64,000 bases of DNA from JAKVCB01 sp965243695 (GTDB lineage: Bacteria; Planctomycetota; Planctomycetia; Pirellulales; Lacipirellulaceae): contig CBDEWC010000045.1 in assembly GCA_965243695.1 (NCBI GenBank), positions 62,001 to 126,000 on the forward strand, given 5' to 3'. Both the position numbers and the translations under genes were made by a program. Each line of letters opens with the position of its first letter. The first letter of the stretch is position 1. A model generated the notes under the pieces. The model was not told the origin of the DNA and did not search any database. It worked only from the letters and a program-made list of their open reading frames with translations. Below, in pieces: positions 26,454 through 35,430 of the stretch.

Positions 26454-27191
26454 ATGTCTACTTGCAATCCCCAACTCGATCAACTGCGTCACCAATTATC
26501 TTCCTGGGAAAACAGCGCCTGGAACTCAACCGAGTCGATTGTTTCGACCGGCCATCCTGCGTTGGATGCAATCTTGCCCGCAGGTGGATTGCGGCGGGGA
26601 TCTCTCGTGGAATGGCTTGCCGAGGTACCGGGCCACGGAGCAACTACACTGGCTCTGCTTTGCGCCCAGGAGGCGTGCCAGGCAGGTGGTGACCTGGTCA
26701 TTGTGGACAGTACATCCCCGTTTCATGGCGCATCCCCGTTTCATGGCGCATCCCAATTTTATGGTGGGGCAGAATTTTACCCTCCTACTCTGGCCACCTG
26801 GGGAGTCGATCTTGAGCGACTGATCCTACTGCGTCCACGATCCCAACAACATCTTCAATGGGCAATGGTCCAGGTCCTGCGTTCACCCTCGGTGGGAGCC
26901 GTTTGGGGCCATTTCAACCAACGCGATCCCCATGCCTTCCGCCGCTTGCAACTGGCCGCCAAATCGGGTGATACATTAGGCCTGCTCCTCCGACCAGCTT
27001 GCATGCGCCGAGAACCGACTTGGGCCGATGTGCGGTTACTGGTTCAACCCCTGGCTGGCCAGCAGCCACGGCAGGTACGCGTAACCCTCTTGCACTGTCG
27101 AGGTGGTGGGAGCAAGGGTTCCGTCGAACTTGAAATCGATGTCCCCAAGTCAGGACGATTTGGGAAAGTGCCTGCTGGACTGAAAAACTAG
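26454..27191 (+). CDS. imuA: ImuA, RecA/SulA-like mutasome accessory protein
   Basis: Accessory factor of the ImuA-ImuB-DnaE2 translesion mutasome, related to the RecA fold but without a complete Walker A. The 245 aa show STGHPALDAILPAGGLRRGS near residues 30-49, EWLAEVPGHGATTLAL and, later, GVDLERLILLRPR and LGLLLRPACMRREP. An insertion of SPFHGA units (about residues 87-100) precedes the conserved EFYPP, caused by an 18-base tandem repeat. ATG 26454 gives the expected start of the family. imuB follows 120 bases later on the same strand. Confidence 0.85.
   Translation: MSTCNPQLDQLRHQLSSWENSAWNSTESIVSTGHPALDAILPAGGLRRGSLVEWLAEVPGHGATTLALLCAQEACQAGGDLVIVDSTSPFHGASPFHGASQFYGGAEFYPPTLATWGVDLERLILLRPRSQQHLQWAMVQVLRSPSVGAVWGHFNQRDPHAFRRLQLAAKSGDTLGLLLRPACMRREPTWADVRLLVQPLAGQQPRQVRVTLLHCRGGGSKGSVELEIDVPKSGRFGKVPAGLKN
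26713..26748 (+). repeat. In-frame 18-base tandem duplication inside imuA
   Basis: The unit catccccgtttcatggcg is repeated twice without a mismatch, with a degenerate third start (catccc) directly after. It adds six codons per copy, read as SPFHGA. It falls between the RecA-like core strand (GGDLVIVDS) and the conserved EFYPP segment, where homologues that I remember have a short loop. Confidence 0.95.
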
Positions 27192-27311
27192 GACCAGGTG
27201 TTTCCTGCAAACCGTCTCTTCTCCAACGCTAATAGGACCCACTCTTCCAAGAGGAAAGTGGAAAACAAAACCTAGCCCTATGTCTGCACAAGCAGTTAGG
27301 CCTCCCACACT

Positions 27312-28913
27312 ATGACTCGTATCCTTTGTCTCTGGTTCCCCAACTGGTCGATTCAACGTCTGCTACACTGCAAGCCAGAACTAAAACGTCGATCTGTGGC
27401 TCTTTTCAGCAACACGGGTCGACGCGGCAGTCAGATCGTAGCCTGCTGTGAAACGGCCTATCGCCAGGGGGTTCGACCTGGCATGTCGCTGGCCGAAGCC
27501 AAAGCAGTTGCAGGAAAAAATCGTCTGCTTGTCGAGCTCTACAACCCGGCTGTTGACCGCCAAGCACTGGAACTGTTGGCAGAACGTTGCGAGCCCTTCA
27601 GCCCACGTATCGCCTTGGAAGAAGGCAACCATCCCGAAAGCCTGCTGCTCGATATCACCGGCTTGGATCACTGGTTTGCCAACGAACAACAACTGGCCAA
27701 ACAGCTTGCCGCACTGCTTGCGTGTTCAACCACGGCACCAACCCCCACGGCAGCAGGCCTTACCCAAGCTCCCCCTTGCCAACCCGCTGAACAAGAAGCC
27801 ATGCATTCGCGAATCGCTATCGCCGACACGGTAGCCGCGGCATGGGCAATGGCACACTTTGCCCACACCTTAGAGCCACCACCCGCTTTTCCAGTCATTG
27901 TCCCTTTTGGCGAAGACCCTTTGCTCTTTTCTCTACCAGCAGCAGCCCTCCGTTTGCCAGAGAAGGTTCTTGAAATGCTCTCTCGACTGGGAATTGTCTC
28001 GATTGAGCAAATCCTCCGCCTGCCTCGCAGCAGTCTGAACTCGCGTTTCGGAAAAGAACTTTTGCGGCGTATTGATCAAATCACCAATCAGATTGTGGAG
28101 GTGGTCGAACCTCATCGCCCTCCCCCACAATTTTCAGTCGAACGGCCGCTAGAATATCCCATCGACAATCGCGACTCGCTCGCATGGATCCTCCGCGAAT
28201 TGGTCGATCAACTCGCAGCCAAACTACTCAACCATGACCAGGGAGTTGTCCAATTAATCGTCCGTTTACAATGCGACCAACAAGAACAGCGTTGTTTTCA
28301 CATAGGACTGTTTCGCCCGTCGGCTGCTGCCGGGCACATCCAGGAACTCGTCGAGTTACAACTGGAAAACTTTCAAATCCCCGCACCAGTCCATCACGTA
28401 CAAGTCGCAGCAGCGATGACTGCCCAATTAACACTGAACCAGCATGAACTGTTTTCTGACAATCGTCTCACCAACGCACATGAACGATTACTCCTTGCAA
28501 ACCGACTCCGTAGCCGCCTGGGAACCGAGGCCGTACTACAACCTCAACTAAAAACCAGCGCCTTACCAGAACAGGCATGCCGCAATGTGCCTTGGGCTGA
28601 AAAGTCAGACAAGTCCCGCAGGAAGAAGCCGGCGCTCCCCCCGGGACCACGTCCCCTACTGCTCTATCGCCCTCCGCGTCCCATTCAACTGGCCAGGGAT
28701 TCTCCCACAGGACGACCACAATGCGCCTGGATCAATCGGCAACCACAAAACATCGTTCAAAGTTGGGGCCCCGAACGGATTGAAACTGGCTGGTGGCGCG
28801 GGCCTTCTGTCCAACGCGATTACTACCGTCTCGAAACAACAACTGGCAGTCACCTGTGGGTTTTTCGACAACTCAACAACAACGGTTGGTTCCTGCACGG
28901 TGAGTTTGCCTAA
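27312..28913 (+). CDS. imuB: ImuB, Y-family polymerase-like mutasome protein
   Basis: Polymerase-fold adaptor that links ImuA, the beta clamp and DnaE2 in error-prone repair. The 533-aa product begins RILCLWFPNWSIQRL, where active Y-family polymerases have an Asp-containing DMDAFF-type strand; the missing acidic residues fit the inactive ImuB class. CCETAYRQGVRPGMSLAEAKA and the helix-hairpin-helix region LSRLGIVSIEQILRLPRSS follow, and the little-finger-like part ends in the WW-rich text GWWRGPSVQRDYYRLETT. No dnaE2 gene follows; the next gene is an unrelated flavin oxidoreductase, so the polymerase must be encoded elsewhere. Confidence 0.9.
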   Translation: MTRILCLWFPNWSIQRLLHCKPELKRRSVALFSNTGRRGSQIVACCETAYRQGVRPGMSLAEAKAVAGKNRLLVELYNPAVDRQALELLAERCEPFSPRIALEEGNHPESLLLDITGLDHWFANEQQLAKQLAALLACSTTAPTPTAAGLTQAPPCQPAEQEAMHSRIAIADTVAAAWAMAHFAHTLEPPPAFPVIVPFGEDPLLFSLPAAALRLPEKVLEMLSRLGIVSIEQILRLPRSSLNSRFGKELLRRIDQITNQIVEVVEPHRPPPQFSVERPLEYPIDNRDSLAWILRELVDQLAAKLLNHDQGVVQLIVRLQCDQQEQRCFHIGLFRPSAAAGHIQELVELQLENFQIPAPVHHVQVAAAMTAQLTLNQHELFSDNRLTNAHERLLLANRLRSRLGTEAVLQPQLKTSALPEQACRNVPWAEKSDKSRRKKPALPPGPRPLLLYRPPRPIQLARDSPTGRPQCAWINRQPQNIVQSWGPERIETGWWRGPSVQRDYYRLETTTGSHLWVFRQLNNNGWFLHGEFA

Positions 28914-29070
28914 GCCCTCAAAGGCACCTCGTGGTGTGGCTACCTCACACGACCAGAGTGGGTTTACCGGTCGCGGACCTGGGTGGTACGATGGTCTCCT
29001 AAAGAAGCCTGTCGTTCCCTACAAACAAAAACACCAGAAACAAAAACCCTGCCTGGCGGAGACTTTTTCC

Positions 29071-30537
29071 GTGGCTTCATCTTATCGGCGAATTGCCAGT
29101 TTACGCACTGCAGAGCAATTTACGGATTATCTGGACGCACACCAAATCCAACTACCCTTCGACGCAGAATTGTCGTCTGGCCCGGAAAGTCCGCTCGCCG
29201 CCCCCTTGGAAGTCGCTGGTCGCAAAATCGGCAACCGATTCACCATCCTCCCCATGGAAGGCTGGGACGGAACTACGGCCGGAAGTTCCACAAAGCACAT
29301 GGTCCGCCGCTGGCGCAATTTTGGTCTTAGCGGCGCCAAGTTAATTTGGGGAGGTGAGGCCGTCGCCGTTGAGCACGCTGCCCGCGCAAACCCCAACCAA
29401 CTTTGGCTTCATGAACAAACCAAGGCCGAAATCGGCCACTTGCGAACGGAACTCCTTGAGACCCATCGCGAATCGTTTGGCAAGGATGACGATTTGCTGG
29501 TTGGACTGCAGCTCACCCACTCGGGACGTTTTTCCCGACCAAACTCCAAGGACCAACTTGAGCCAATCGGACTCTATCATCATCCGATTCTTGACGAGCG
29601 GTGTGGCGGCTCTGACAAAGTCCGCATCCTTTCCGATCTTGAGATCGACGACCTGATTGAAAAGTTCGTAAATACTGCAGCAATCGCTGCCGATCTGGGA
29701 TTTGATTTCGTCGACATCAAGCACTGCCACGGTTATCTAGGACACGAGTTCCTCAGCGGTTTCGATCGCCCCGGACGCTATGGAGGCAGTTTCGAAAACC
29801 GCACCCGCTTTCTGCGTGAAATTGTCAGCGGTATTCGTGACCAGTCCCCTGATCTGATGATCGCCGTCCGCCTCAGCGCCATCGATTGGATCCCCTTCCA
29901 AATGGGATCTGACGGTGTGGGAGAACCTTGTCCACTTGAAGATCAAGAATACCGCTTTGCCTTCGGCGGGGACAAAACGGGGATTGGGATCGATCTCAGC
30001 GAACCCGTTTCCCTTCTCAAACTCCTGGAGAAACTCAACATCCACCTGGTTTGTACTTCGGCTGGCAGCCCTTACTACAATCCCCATATTCAACGTCCCG
30101 CTTACTTTCCGCCCACCGATGGCTACCAGCCGCCGGAAGATCCGCTCGCTGGCGTAGCACGACAAATTGAACTGACGCGGCAGTTGAAACAGGCCTGTCC
30201 TAATTTGACCTATGTGGGTTCAGGCTACAGCTATTTGCAGCAATGGTTGCCAAATGTTGGACAAGCCGTAGTCCGAAATGGCGGAGTCGATTCGGTGGGT
30301 CTGGGCCGCATGGTGCTCTCGTATCCCGACCTGCCAGTCGATGTCCTGGCAGGCCGCAAGCTCCAGCACAAAAGGATTTGCCGCACCTTTAGCGATTGCA
30401 CCAGTGGACCACGCAACGGCATGATCTCCGGTTGTTACCCGCTGGACGAACATTACCGGCAACTGGATGAGCGGAAAGAACTCGACGCGATTAAAGCTAC
30501 CTTTCGCAAATCGATGGGATCGACCACACAAAAATAA
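29071..30537 (+). CDS. NADH:flavin oxidoreductase, Old Yellow Enzyme family
   Basis: FMN-dependent TIM-barrel enzyme reducing activated double bonds or xenobiotic substrates with NAD(P)H. The 488-aa product shows AAPLEVAGRKIGNRFTILPM at the barrel start, VGLQLTHSGRFSRP, the active-site region FDFVDIKHCHGYLGHEFLS with its His pair, and GRYGGSFENRTRFLREI, followed by the phosphate-binding end (VRNGGVDSVGLGRMVLSYPDLP). A possible 4Fe-4S or second domain is absent; the C-terminus has RKLQHKRICRTFSDC, typical of longer members. GTG 29071 is chosen because ggcggaga precedes it at 8 bases and the longer frame overlaps imuB. The physiological substrate is unknown. Confidence 0.88.
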   Translation: MASSYRRIASLRTAEQFTDYLDAHQIQLPFDAELSSGPESPLAAPLEVAGRKIGNRFTILPMEGWDGTTAGSSTKHMVRRWRNFGLSGAKLIWGGEAVAVEHAARANPNQLWLHEQTKAEIGHLRTELLETHRESFGKDDDLLVGLQLTHSGRFSRPNSKDQLEPIGLYHHPILDERCGGSDKVRILSDLEIDDLIEKFVNTAAIAADLGFDFVDIKHCHGYLGHEFLSGFDRPGRYGGSFENRTRFLREIVSGIRDQSPDLMIAVRLSAIDWIPFQMGSDGVGEPCPLEDQEYRFAFGGDKTGIGIDLSEPVSLLKLLEKLNIHLVCTSAGSPYYNPHIQRPAYFPPTDGYQPPEDPLAGVARQIELTRQLKQACPNLTYVGSGYSYLQQWLPNVGQAVVRNGGVDSVGLGRMVLSYPDLPVDVLAGRKLQHKRICRTFSDCTSGPRNGMISGCYPLDEHYRQLDERKELDAIKATFRKSMGSTTQK

Positions 30538-30807
30538 CTTTCGTGGACATGGCAACCACCGCCCCAGGAGCTAGACCAATCCTAACCACCTTCCACGTGT
30601 TCTCCTCATTTCGAGAGGCAACTCAACGTACCATCGTTGCCGAGCCCAAGTCTGTAGCGCCAGTCTCCAGCACATCGAATCTGAAAGTTGGAGCGAAACA
30701 AACCACTCAACCCGATTTCGCAGGAAGATTGCGGAGAACAGATGTCTCGGGAGATGAGTTTTGGTAAAGTCAGGATCCGGTTTTTTAATTCCAACTCGGA
30801 GGCACAG

Positions 30808-31818
30808 ATGGGAACAACCACGAAAACGAAGTTTGCGGTGATTGGCCTCGGTTGGTTCGGCGAGAAACACTGTGAGGCACTCGCGGCTATTCCAGGCGCC
30901 CAAATCTATGCACTCTGTACGCGAACCGAATCGCGTCTCAACGAGATTGCTGCCCGGTTCGAGGTCAAGCACACGTACACGGACTACCGAGAGCTGCTGA
31001 AAAATCCCGAGGTGGAGGTTGTCAACGTCGTGACGATGTGGGACCAGCACACCGCTCCGGTACTGGCAGCGCTCGAGGCGGGAAAGCATGTGTTTCTTGA
31101 GAAACCAATGGCTTCCACCATCAACGATTGCCAGGCGATTGTCACGGCTGCGGAAAAATCCAAAGGGTTCTTCATGGTAGGGCACATTTGCCGATTCAAT
31201 CCCCGCTACGCAGCAGCAAAGCAGGAAATCGAATCGGGCAAGATTGGTAAGATCCTCTCTCTCTATGCCAGACGGAATATCCCAGCATCGGTGACCGATG
31301 GTCTCCTGGACAAGATTGGCCCCATCATTGGCGATGGCGTCCATGACACGGATTTAATGCTCTGGTATACCGGAGCGCGCGTCGAGACCGCCTACGCACA
31401 GACGACGAGGATGCGCGATCGCAAGTACCCAGATCTCGGCTGGACCATGTACCGGTTCGACAGCGGCGCTACGGGAATTCTGGAAAACGTGTGGTGCCTC
31501 CCCAAGGGAACGCCGTTTCAAATCGACGAACGGATGGAAATCATCGGGACCAAGGGATCTCTCCACATTCAGGAGACCCACCCCAACTACTCGGTGTGCG
31601 ATGAGAACGGTTGGCGGTCCCCGGACACCACCTACTGGCCAACATGGGGTGGCACCCTCCGCGGAGCACTTGCAGAGGAACTTGCGTATTTCGCCCGTTG
31701 TGTTCAACAGAAGCGCAGACCGGAAATTATTACGCCAGCCGAATCGCTCGCCGCCGTAGAGGCCTGCCTGGCGGCAGAAGAGTCTGCTGCCACGGGAAAG
31801 GTCGTGCAAATCGCTTAG
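30808..31818 (+). CDS. Gfo/Idh/MocA-family NAD(P)-dependent dehydrogenase
   Basis: A 336-aa oxidoreductase with a Rossmann start (FAVIGLGWFGEKHCEAL, residues 9-25), the EKPMA cofactor motif (about 101-105) and the C-terminal alpha/beta domain with GDGVHDTDLMLWYTG, which carries the conserved Asp-His pair. Members act on inositols, glucosides or amino sugars; the substrate cannot be told. ATG 30808 follows ggagg at good spacing. The gene converges with the frameshifted kinase; the cluster of dehydrogenase, kinase and HAD phosphatase fits sugar or polyol metabolism but lacks a defining enzyme. Confidence 0.92.
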   Translation: MGTTTKTKFAVIGLGWFGEKHCEALAAIPGAQIYALCTRTESRLNEIAARFEVKHTYTDYRELLKNPEVEVVNVVTMWDQHTAPVLAALEAGKHVFLEKPMASTINDCQAIVTAAEKSKGFFMVGHICRFNPRYAAAKQEIESGKIGKILSLYARRNIPASVTDGLLDKIGPIIGDGVHDTDLMLWYTGARVETAYAQTTRMRDRKYPDLGWTMYRFDSGATGILENVWCLPKGTPFQIDERMEIIGTKGSLHIQETHPNYSVCDENGWRSPDTTYWPTWGGTLRGALAEELAYFARCVQQKRRPEIITPAESLAAVEACLAAEESAATGKVVQIA

Positions 31819-31903
31819 CAAACTTACAAACCAGCACCGCACCTCAAGCCAACAGAGAGAGAACATTTCACGCGGGAGGTGCGCAGTGCGACCTGAAACG
31901 CTA

Positions 31904-32925
31904 CTACCCGAGGCCACACTCCCGCCATCGCAAAACCACCTGCTCTGGTGTGGCCGTGCCCGTGGTGCCGAGCTGCTGCACAGTAATCGAAGCGACCAGG
32001 CAACCAATCTCCGCAGCCTCCTTTAAGGTTGCCTCTGAAGTTAAAGAAGCCACGACGGCTGCTGTGACACTGTCACCAGCGCCGACAATGTCGACCGGCC
32101 CTTTGACGGGATGTCCGGGAACATGCGAATCGAGCGGTCCCCTGGGCGACCAACGGCAATGCCTTCCGCACCCTGTGTACAAAAGACCGGCTGCCCGGTT
32201 TTCGCCATCAGCGTTTCTATGGCATCCTCCATTGCATCTCCGGATGTTTCGGCGGCGGCGGTCAATTCTGCCTGGTTCCCTTTGAGCACACCGCACGAAA
32301 ATTGGCCAATTTGTGCCCGACTGTCGACGAAGATCAATTTTCCCGGGTTCGCGCGGTTCAGTCTGACCAGAGTTTCGCGAACTTGATGATTGACCACGCC
32401 CCATTCAGGCTCATTGACCTGATCGAGCACAATCCAACCATCCACTTTGGTAAATATCTGACTCAGTCGATCACAAACTTCGTCAACTGCTTGTTGCCCC
32501 AGTGGCTCGCGGGAACGAATGTCCAAGCGGTTGAGTTCCTCCAACGCACCGCTGCCGGACAGGCGAAGCGGTTTTGTATACGTGGGGGTAAGCCGCCCTG
32601 GATGTTGAATGATGTGCGACTGGTCAACCGGGATAGACTGCAGCGCACCAAGCAAGTCATATCCGTGGCCATCATTCCCAATGACGGTAATTGGCACCAG
32701 GCAACCAACCCCTAAGGCAGCGAGATTGTTCATCACCGTCCCTAGAGCTCCCGGCACATTACGAACCTGGTCAATTTGAAAAGCTTCCAGGCTGGTTTCC
32801 AGCGAGGTTTCATGAACACCTGCTGCGAGGTGAAGATATCGGTCGAGAAACAAATCGCCAATCAGACCAATGGTTCGATCTGGAAAACGTGCCAACTGCT
32901 GTTCAAGTCGAGACAGGGAAATCAC
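31904..32925 (-). pseudogene. PfkB-type sugar kinase (RfaE/HldE domain I-like), interrupted by one frameshift
   Basis: GTG 32925 overlaps the HAD stop by 4 bases (GTGA), a normal coupled start. The first frame reads IGLIGDLFLDRY, the substrate region NVPGALGTVMNNLAALG, and FVDSRAQIGQF..LKGNQAEL, as expected for a ribokinase fold, then runs into wrong text after GIAVGRPG. The essential PfkB signature DIVGAGDSVTAA, with the catalytic Asp in GAGD, is in another frame from about 32120 onward and ends at the TAG at 31904. One base is missing between about 32111 and 32146; the C4 run at 32139-32142 is the likely site. Joined, the protein would be about 340 aa and complete. As written the product would stop at 32041 without the catalytic Asp. 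Confidence 0.82.
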
Positions 32926-33740
32926 GGCATGACCCCTATGGTAGAAAGCAACTCCTCATGTTGTTGATAGTTGGGAACGATGATATCTGCCCCGGCTTGA
33001 ATTAGCCGATCTCGTTTCCACTCGTCCACACCCTGCCGGTCGTATTCATTACTGGCAACGCCGATGGCAAGTCCTCCTACACGTTTAATTTCTTCAATCT
33101 CAACATATCCATCGCCAAACCCGATTAACTGCGATCCAGTAACGCCAGTATCCCGGATAATTTGATGGATCAGCATTGCCTTGGAAAACTTTTTGTAATC
33201 GTCCAGAGCACCATACACGCGCTCACCAAAATGCGCGTGGAGTTCCAGCAATTCCAATTCGTCTCGCACATAGTCAATGTCGGTACCCGAAGCGAGATAG
33301 AGCTCCAATCCTGACCGCACAAGCTGTTCGATCAGGTGTTGCGATCCAAGGATCGTCATTTTCTCAGCCGCGACTTCTCCATTGCGTATGGTTACAATTC
33401 GCTGCTCAACACCAGCCCAGAGCCTGCGGTGATACTCCTGTTTGTAGTCAAGAGGGTCGAGCGGTGTTCCTCCACGTTGGACCACCTGCTCGGCCAGTTC
33501 AATCATTTGGTAAACTGTCTGGCGACCGGTCAGTCGGGTAACAAACTCAGTCACTAACTGCGTGAGGGCTTCCTCACTTTCATTGGATCCGACTTCCTGA
33601 AGGATCTCGACCATCATCGGGATCATGACATCCTGCCAGCCTCGCCGTATTAAGGAAAGCGTCCCGTCAAAATCGAAGACCGCAGCCCGAAACGGGCCAC
33701 GTGGAAACTTGGCATTCACAATCTCAATTGAGTGGGACAT
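32922..33740 (-). CDS. HAD-superfamily phosphatase
   Basis: A 272-aa hydrolase with motif I FDFDGTLS (about residues 22-29, nucleophile and general-acid Asp pair), a helical cap with the unusual text RLTGRQTVYQM, motif II YLASGTD, the conserved Lys in DDYKKFSK and motif IV GFGDGYVEI. It may dephosphorylate a sugar phosphate made by the kinase whose start overlaps its stop by 4 bases. The pair looks like one operon; the substrate is unknown and no heptose-pathway enzyme is visible beside it. Confidence 0.88.
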   Translation of the reverse strand: MSHSIEIVNAKFPRGPFRAAVFDFDGTLSLIRRGWQDVMIPMMVEILQEVGSNESEEALTQLVTEFVTRLTGRQTVYQMIELAEQVVQRGGTPLDPLDYKQEYHRRLWAGVEQRIVTIRNGEVAAEKMTILGSQHLIEQLVRSGLELYLASGTDIDYVRDELELLELHAHFGERVYGALDDYKKFSKAMLIHQIIRDTGVTGSQLIGFGDGYVEIEEIKRVGGLAIGVASNEYDRQGVDEWKRDRLIQAGADIIVPNYQQHEELLSTIGVMP

Positions 33741-34344
33741 TCGACCTTTACCGTAAACTTATTGGGTTACACAAAACAGGTTTTCACGAGGCACCTGATA
33801 CTCAAACATCACTTCAGCGGATAACATCTCTTCGTTATACTCGGCACGCTTCTATCCAGTCAGGGCCTTTGTTTCGAACGCCAACCAGTTTTCTGTGCCG
33901 CTCGAAAAAACCAGGACCTGCCCCTCCTCGTGCAAGCCAAGCGGTTCCGAGGGTGCTGTCACGGTTACCTCCGAACAACTCCCCATGAATCCCGGTCATG
34001 CGGAGTTTGTCGAATCTCCTTGTCTGAGAAATTGAGTACCCTTGGCCGAAAATGCGTCAGCTTGCCCACAGCCAGGAACCTCTCCCGAAAAAGGTCGAAT
34101 GTGCCATAGGGATCTAAACATCCCAGGAAAATGCCCTGGGAAAAGGCAAACACCGCGAAAAGAAAAACCGTGTTTCGCGACTGGCGCCAAGCCGACAAGC
34201 TGAGGCAAGCTTAAAATCGGGCCCCCTTCTCCATCGAAGACAACCGGCTACCGCTTCACCCAAAATTGACTAGAATCGGGGGTTTGATTGACTTTCAATC
34301 TGCCGCTCGACAGCAGTTTTCCAGTCCTAAGAGGAATTCTTATT
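33741..34344. other. Long divergent intergenic region
   Basis: About 600 bases between the HAD gene (minus) and the fumarylacetoacetase-type gene (plus). One weak candidate gene (33965-34198) is listed separately. No RNA or repeat was recognised. Confidence 0.4.
33965..34198 (-). CDS. Weak candidate for a small lipoprotein
   Basis: A 77-aa frame with a TTG start. The first part has basic residues and a hydrophobic core (TVFLFAVFAFSQGIFLGC) ending in a lipobox-like FLGC, followed by a charged 45-residue tail. No ribosome site precedes the start and no homologous family is recognised. It may be chance. Confidence 0.25.
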   Translation of the reverse strand: MSAWRQSRNTVFLFAVFAFSQGIFLGCLDPYGTFDLFRERFLAVGKLTHFRPRVLNFSDKEIRQTPHDRDSWGVVRR

Positions 34345-35151
34345 ATGAAAATCATTCGTTTTCTCAACGATCATTCTGAAGAACAATATGGCGTACAACA
34401 CGACGATGAATCAACAACCGCTCTGGAAGGCGACATCTATGGAGAATACCGTGACACTGGCGCGGCGGTCTCAGTGAAGAAGTTACTTGCACCTATTCAG
34501 CCGGTCGATATTCTGTGCATCGGCTTGAATTACGCACGCCACGCCCAAGAGGGCAACTCACCACCGCCTGAACATCCTGTCCTGTTCATGAAAACATCCA
34601 GCTCCCTGCAAAATCCGGGCGACCCGATCGAATTACCACGAACCTTGCGAAGTGACAAAGTCGATTTCGAATGTGAATTGGCGGTCGTGATTGGAAAAAC
34701 GTGTCGCAATGCTACCCGAAACAACGCTTTGAGTTTTGTGCTTGGCTACACATGTGGTCATGATGTCAGTGCCCGCGACTGGCAACTGCAGTGGGGTGGT
34801 AGCCAATGGTGCCGCGGTAAAACCTTTGACACGTTCTGCCCTCTAGGGCCCTGCCTCGTAACGACCGATGAAATTACCAATCCCAACGAACTGGGGATTA
34901 AAACGGTACTCAATGGCGAAACCATGCAGGATTGGAATACCAACGACATGATCTTTGACGTTCCTGCCCTGATTGAATTCTTGAGTGGCAGCACCACGCT
35001 GCTGCCAGGTACCGTAATTCTAACTGGAACACCTCATGGAATTGGCGGTGCACGCAAACCACCGGTATTCCTCAAGGATGGTGACACGGTCACCATCGAA
35101 TGTGAAAAGATCGGTGCCTTAACCAACCCGGTCGTGGAAGAAAAACAATAG
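34345..35151 (+). CDS. Fumarylacetoacetate hydrolase (FAH) family protein
   Basis: A 268-aa metal-dependent hydrolase or isomerase of the HpcE/FAHD1 type, acting on acylpyruvates or 2-hydroxymuconate-like intermediates. The core shows CIGLNYARHAQE (about 59-70), PVLFMKTSSS, the metal ligands in VDFECELAVVIG (Glu pair) and GYTCGHDVSARDWQ (Asp), and LLPGTVILTGTPHGIG near the C-terminus. ATG 34345 follows gagga at 8 bases; the longer reading from 34288 lacks a site. No pathway partner sits next to it, so the substrate is open. Confidence 0.92.
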   Translation: MKIIRFLNDHSEEQYGVQHDDESTTALEGDIYGEYRDTGAAVSVKKLLAPIQPVDILCIGLNYARHAQEGNSPPPEHPVLFMKTSSSLQNPGDPIELPRTLRSDKVDFECELAVVIGKTCRNATRNNALSFVLGYTCGHDVSARDWQLQWGGSQWCRGKTFDTFCPLGPCLVTTDEITNPNELGIKTVLNGETMQDWNTNDMIFDVPALIEFLSGSTTLLPGTVILTGTPHGIGGARKPPVFLKDGDTVTIECEKIGALTNPVVEEKQ

Positions 35152-35430
35152 CTGTCGTACTGTTTACCGTTTATTAGGCCTTGCACTTTCTCCGATAATC
35201 AACGATCACTACCCATTCTGCCTTCCAGGACCGATCCGTCGTGGTGCCGAGATGGCAACTGGGATTGGTCAGCCCATCGGCAGTGGTGTGACCGCGCTCA
35301 CTGTGGAAAATCTGACTCCGGCAATTTGAATTTTGCACGTCTGAACCAAGCTCTATTTAGGGCAAATCGTTGAGGCCTCATTTCATTTGGGTCTGGACAA
35401 GAACCTCCTTATTAAAGAAATAGTGTCACC

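Noticed and set aside
28585..29070. Upstream extension of the Old Yellow Enzyme frame
   Set aside because: It overlaps imuB and reads unlike protein; the GTG at 29071 has a good ribosome site and fits homologues.
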